A DNA stretch of 64,000 nt, from positions 3,586 through 67,585 of the forward strand of contig CAZCAC010000041.1 of assembly GCA_964496575.1 (NCBI GenBank), written 5' to 3'. How positions within the stretch are numbered: position 1 is the first letter of the stretch; each line of letters begins with the position of its first letter. Under the pieces are notes generated by a model. That model searched no databases, was not told the DNA's origin, and was given only the letters and a program-made list of their open reading frames with translations. Positions 63,374-64,000 of this stretch are shown piece after piece. The position numbers and the translations under genes are program-made. The stretch is from CAZCAC01 sp964496575 (GTDB taxonomy: Bacteria > Planctomycetota > UBA1135 > GCA-002686595).

Positions 63374-63386
63374 GCACTGGCATCGT

Positions 63387-64000
63387 TCATTGGTCTTGGC
63401 ACTCCAGCGGTGGCCCCACCTTCCACCGGAGGAGGTCGACCGGTCGCCAGCGTCTGGTCGCGAGGCCCATCGCCATCGCGGGTGTTCTCCCTCCCTTTCT
63501 CGCCTCGGCGTTGGTCATGGGGCGCACGTAGTTGCGATAGCAGTTCCAGACCCACAGGTGCACCTCCAGCTTCGCAAGGTCCTTGGAAGCGGCCCAGGTC
63601 TGTCGAACCAGCCTCGAGATTCCGTCGCGTAGCATCGCCAGCGTATGGTTGATCCGGAACAGCGGGTTGCGGGTGTCCCGCTTACGCCTGGAGTTCACCG
63701 TGATGTGCTCGAGTCGTTCGCCGAACAGCCGTCTGAGGCACGAGCCGTAGCTCTTCTTCTCGTCCGTCGCGACCTGCACCGCCCCTGTCGAGGCGACGTT
63801 CTTCGCCAGGACTCCGAAGGTCCGTTTGATCGCTCGTGTCGACCCGGATCGTCGCCGTCCCTCTGATGCCTGGATCCGCTCGAGGCGCTCCTCTTCCTCT
63901 GGTGTCCTCGAGCCTCTGGGAGCCAGCGGAGCACATTCGGTGTGCACCACGAAGCCCGTGCGCCGGTCGATGAGCACCGGGACGGTGACCGGCTTGAGCT
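63387..64000 (-). mobile_element. IS1-like DDE transposase, partial at window edge
   Basis: The frame is open through the right edge, so the start is beyond 64000. About 204 codons are visible. The first catalytic Asp is in VPVLIDRRTGFVV, the second in VQVATDEKKSYG, and a Glu candidate lies in AKLEVHLWVWNCYRNYVRP, as expected for IS1-like transposases. FRINHTLAMLRDGISRL is the typical C-terminal helix. Terminal inverted repeats could not be identified next to 63374-63386. Confidence 0.75.

Noticed and set aside
1..64000. tRNA, rRNA and CRISPR arrays
   Set aside because: I looked for T-loop-like motifs, long non-coding stretches and regular repeats and saw none that hold up.

Overview
The window is a high-GC bacterial chromosome fragment that most resembles a member of the Planctomycetota. 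This rests on several inferences. It has a Ser/Thr kinase fused to TPR repeats (36106-38481), a double DUF1080 protein (33523-34881), large secreted LamG, metallophosphoesterase and HEAT proteins, and calcium-binding type-3 repeats. Three secreted proteins share a C-terminal module ending in an aromatic-x-W-[YF]-R-[DN] motif and a final Pro. Such modules are common, as far as I recall, in marine planctomycetes. Genes are dense, frequently overlap as ATGA or GTGA, and often start with GTG. I see no rRNA, tRNA or CRISPR array.

Layout. 0.2-12.5 kb holds secreted and surface proteins: an FG-GAP protein, a 5'-truncated GH5 mannanase, an amidohydrolase, a metallophosphoesterase-LamG-hydrolase fusion, an aspartic-protease-like lipoprotein, a sialate O-acetylesterase, and a sirtuin coupled to an orphan winged-helix ORF. 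13.0-16.9 kb is trpEGDC, followed by an AI-2E transporter and a cupin. 18.6-21.7 kb is a GDP-deoxymannose and glycosyltransferase operon (gmd, rmd-like, DPM1/GtrA). 21.7-24.3 kb has two secreted carbohydrate-related proteins. 24.5-29.6 kb is trpFBA, a mini chorismate mutase, DAHP synthase, and a disrupted redox/HEAT gene. 29.7-33.5 kb is a patatin and Nudix pair divergent from a TrkA/RyR membrane protein. 33.5-46.97 kb has DUF1080, acetyltransferase, kinase-TPR, a degenerate esterase, a two-component operon, a glycan epimerase with a GT2, and a DUF2089/SHOCT-like pair. 47.1-51.6 kb is one giant CHAT-TIR-STAND-TPR gene split by a 17-bp tandem duplication. 51.7-63.4 kb is mainly secreted proteins plus PepD and a GT4. 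The window ends inside an IS1-like transposase.

Tryptophan synthesis is complete (trpE, G, D, C, F, B, A) but split into two operons about 7.5 kb apart. The second also carries the entry enzyme of the shikimate pathway.

The observations most worth following are four. (1) A thioredoxin/AhpC-like gene has an in-frame UGA exactly where the first Cys of a CPWC motif should be, followed by a SECIS-like hairpin, with a one-base frameshift upstream that keeps the pseudogene reading open. (2) The CHAT-TIR-STAND-TPR protein is broken by a perfect 17-bp tandem duplication whose removal restores a 1,484-residue frame. (3) A compact patatin/Nudix versus RCK-RyR cassette looks like a nucleotide-signalled conflict system. 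(4) A sialate-esterase-like protein has lost all of its catalytic motifs.
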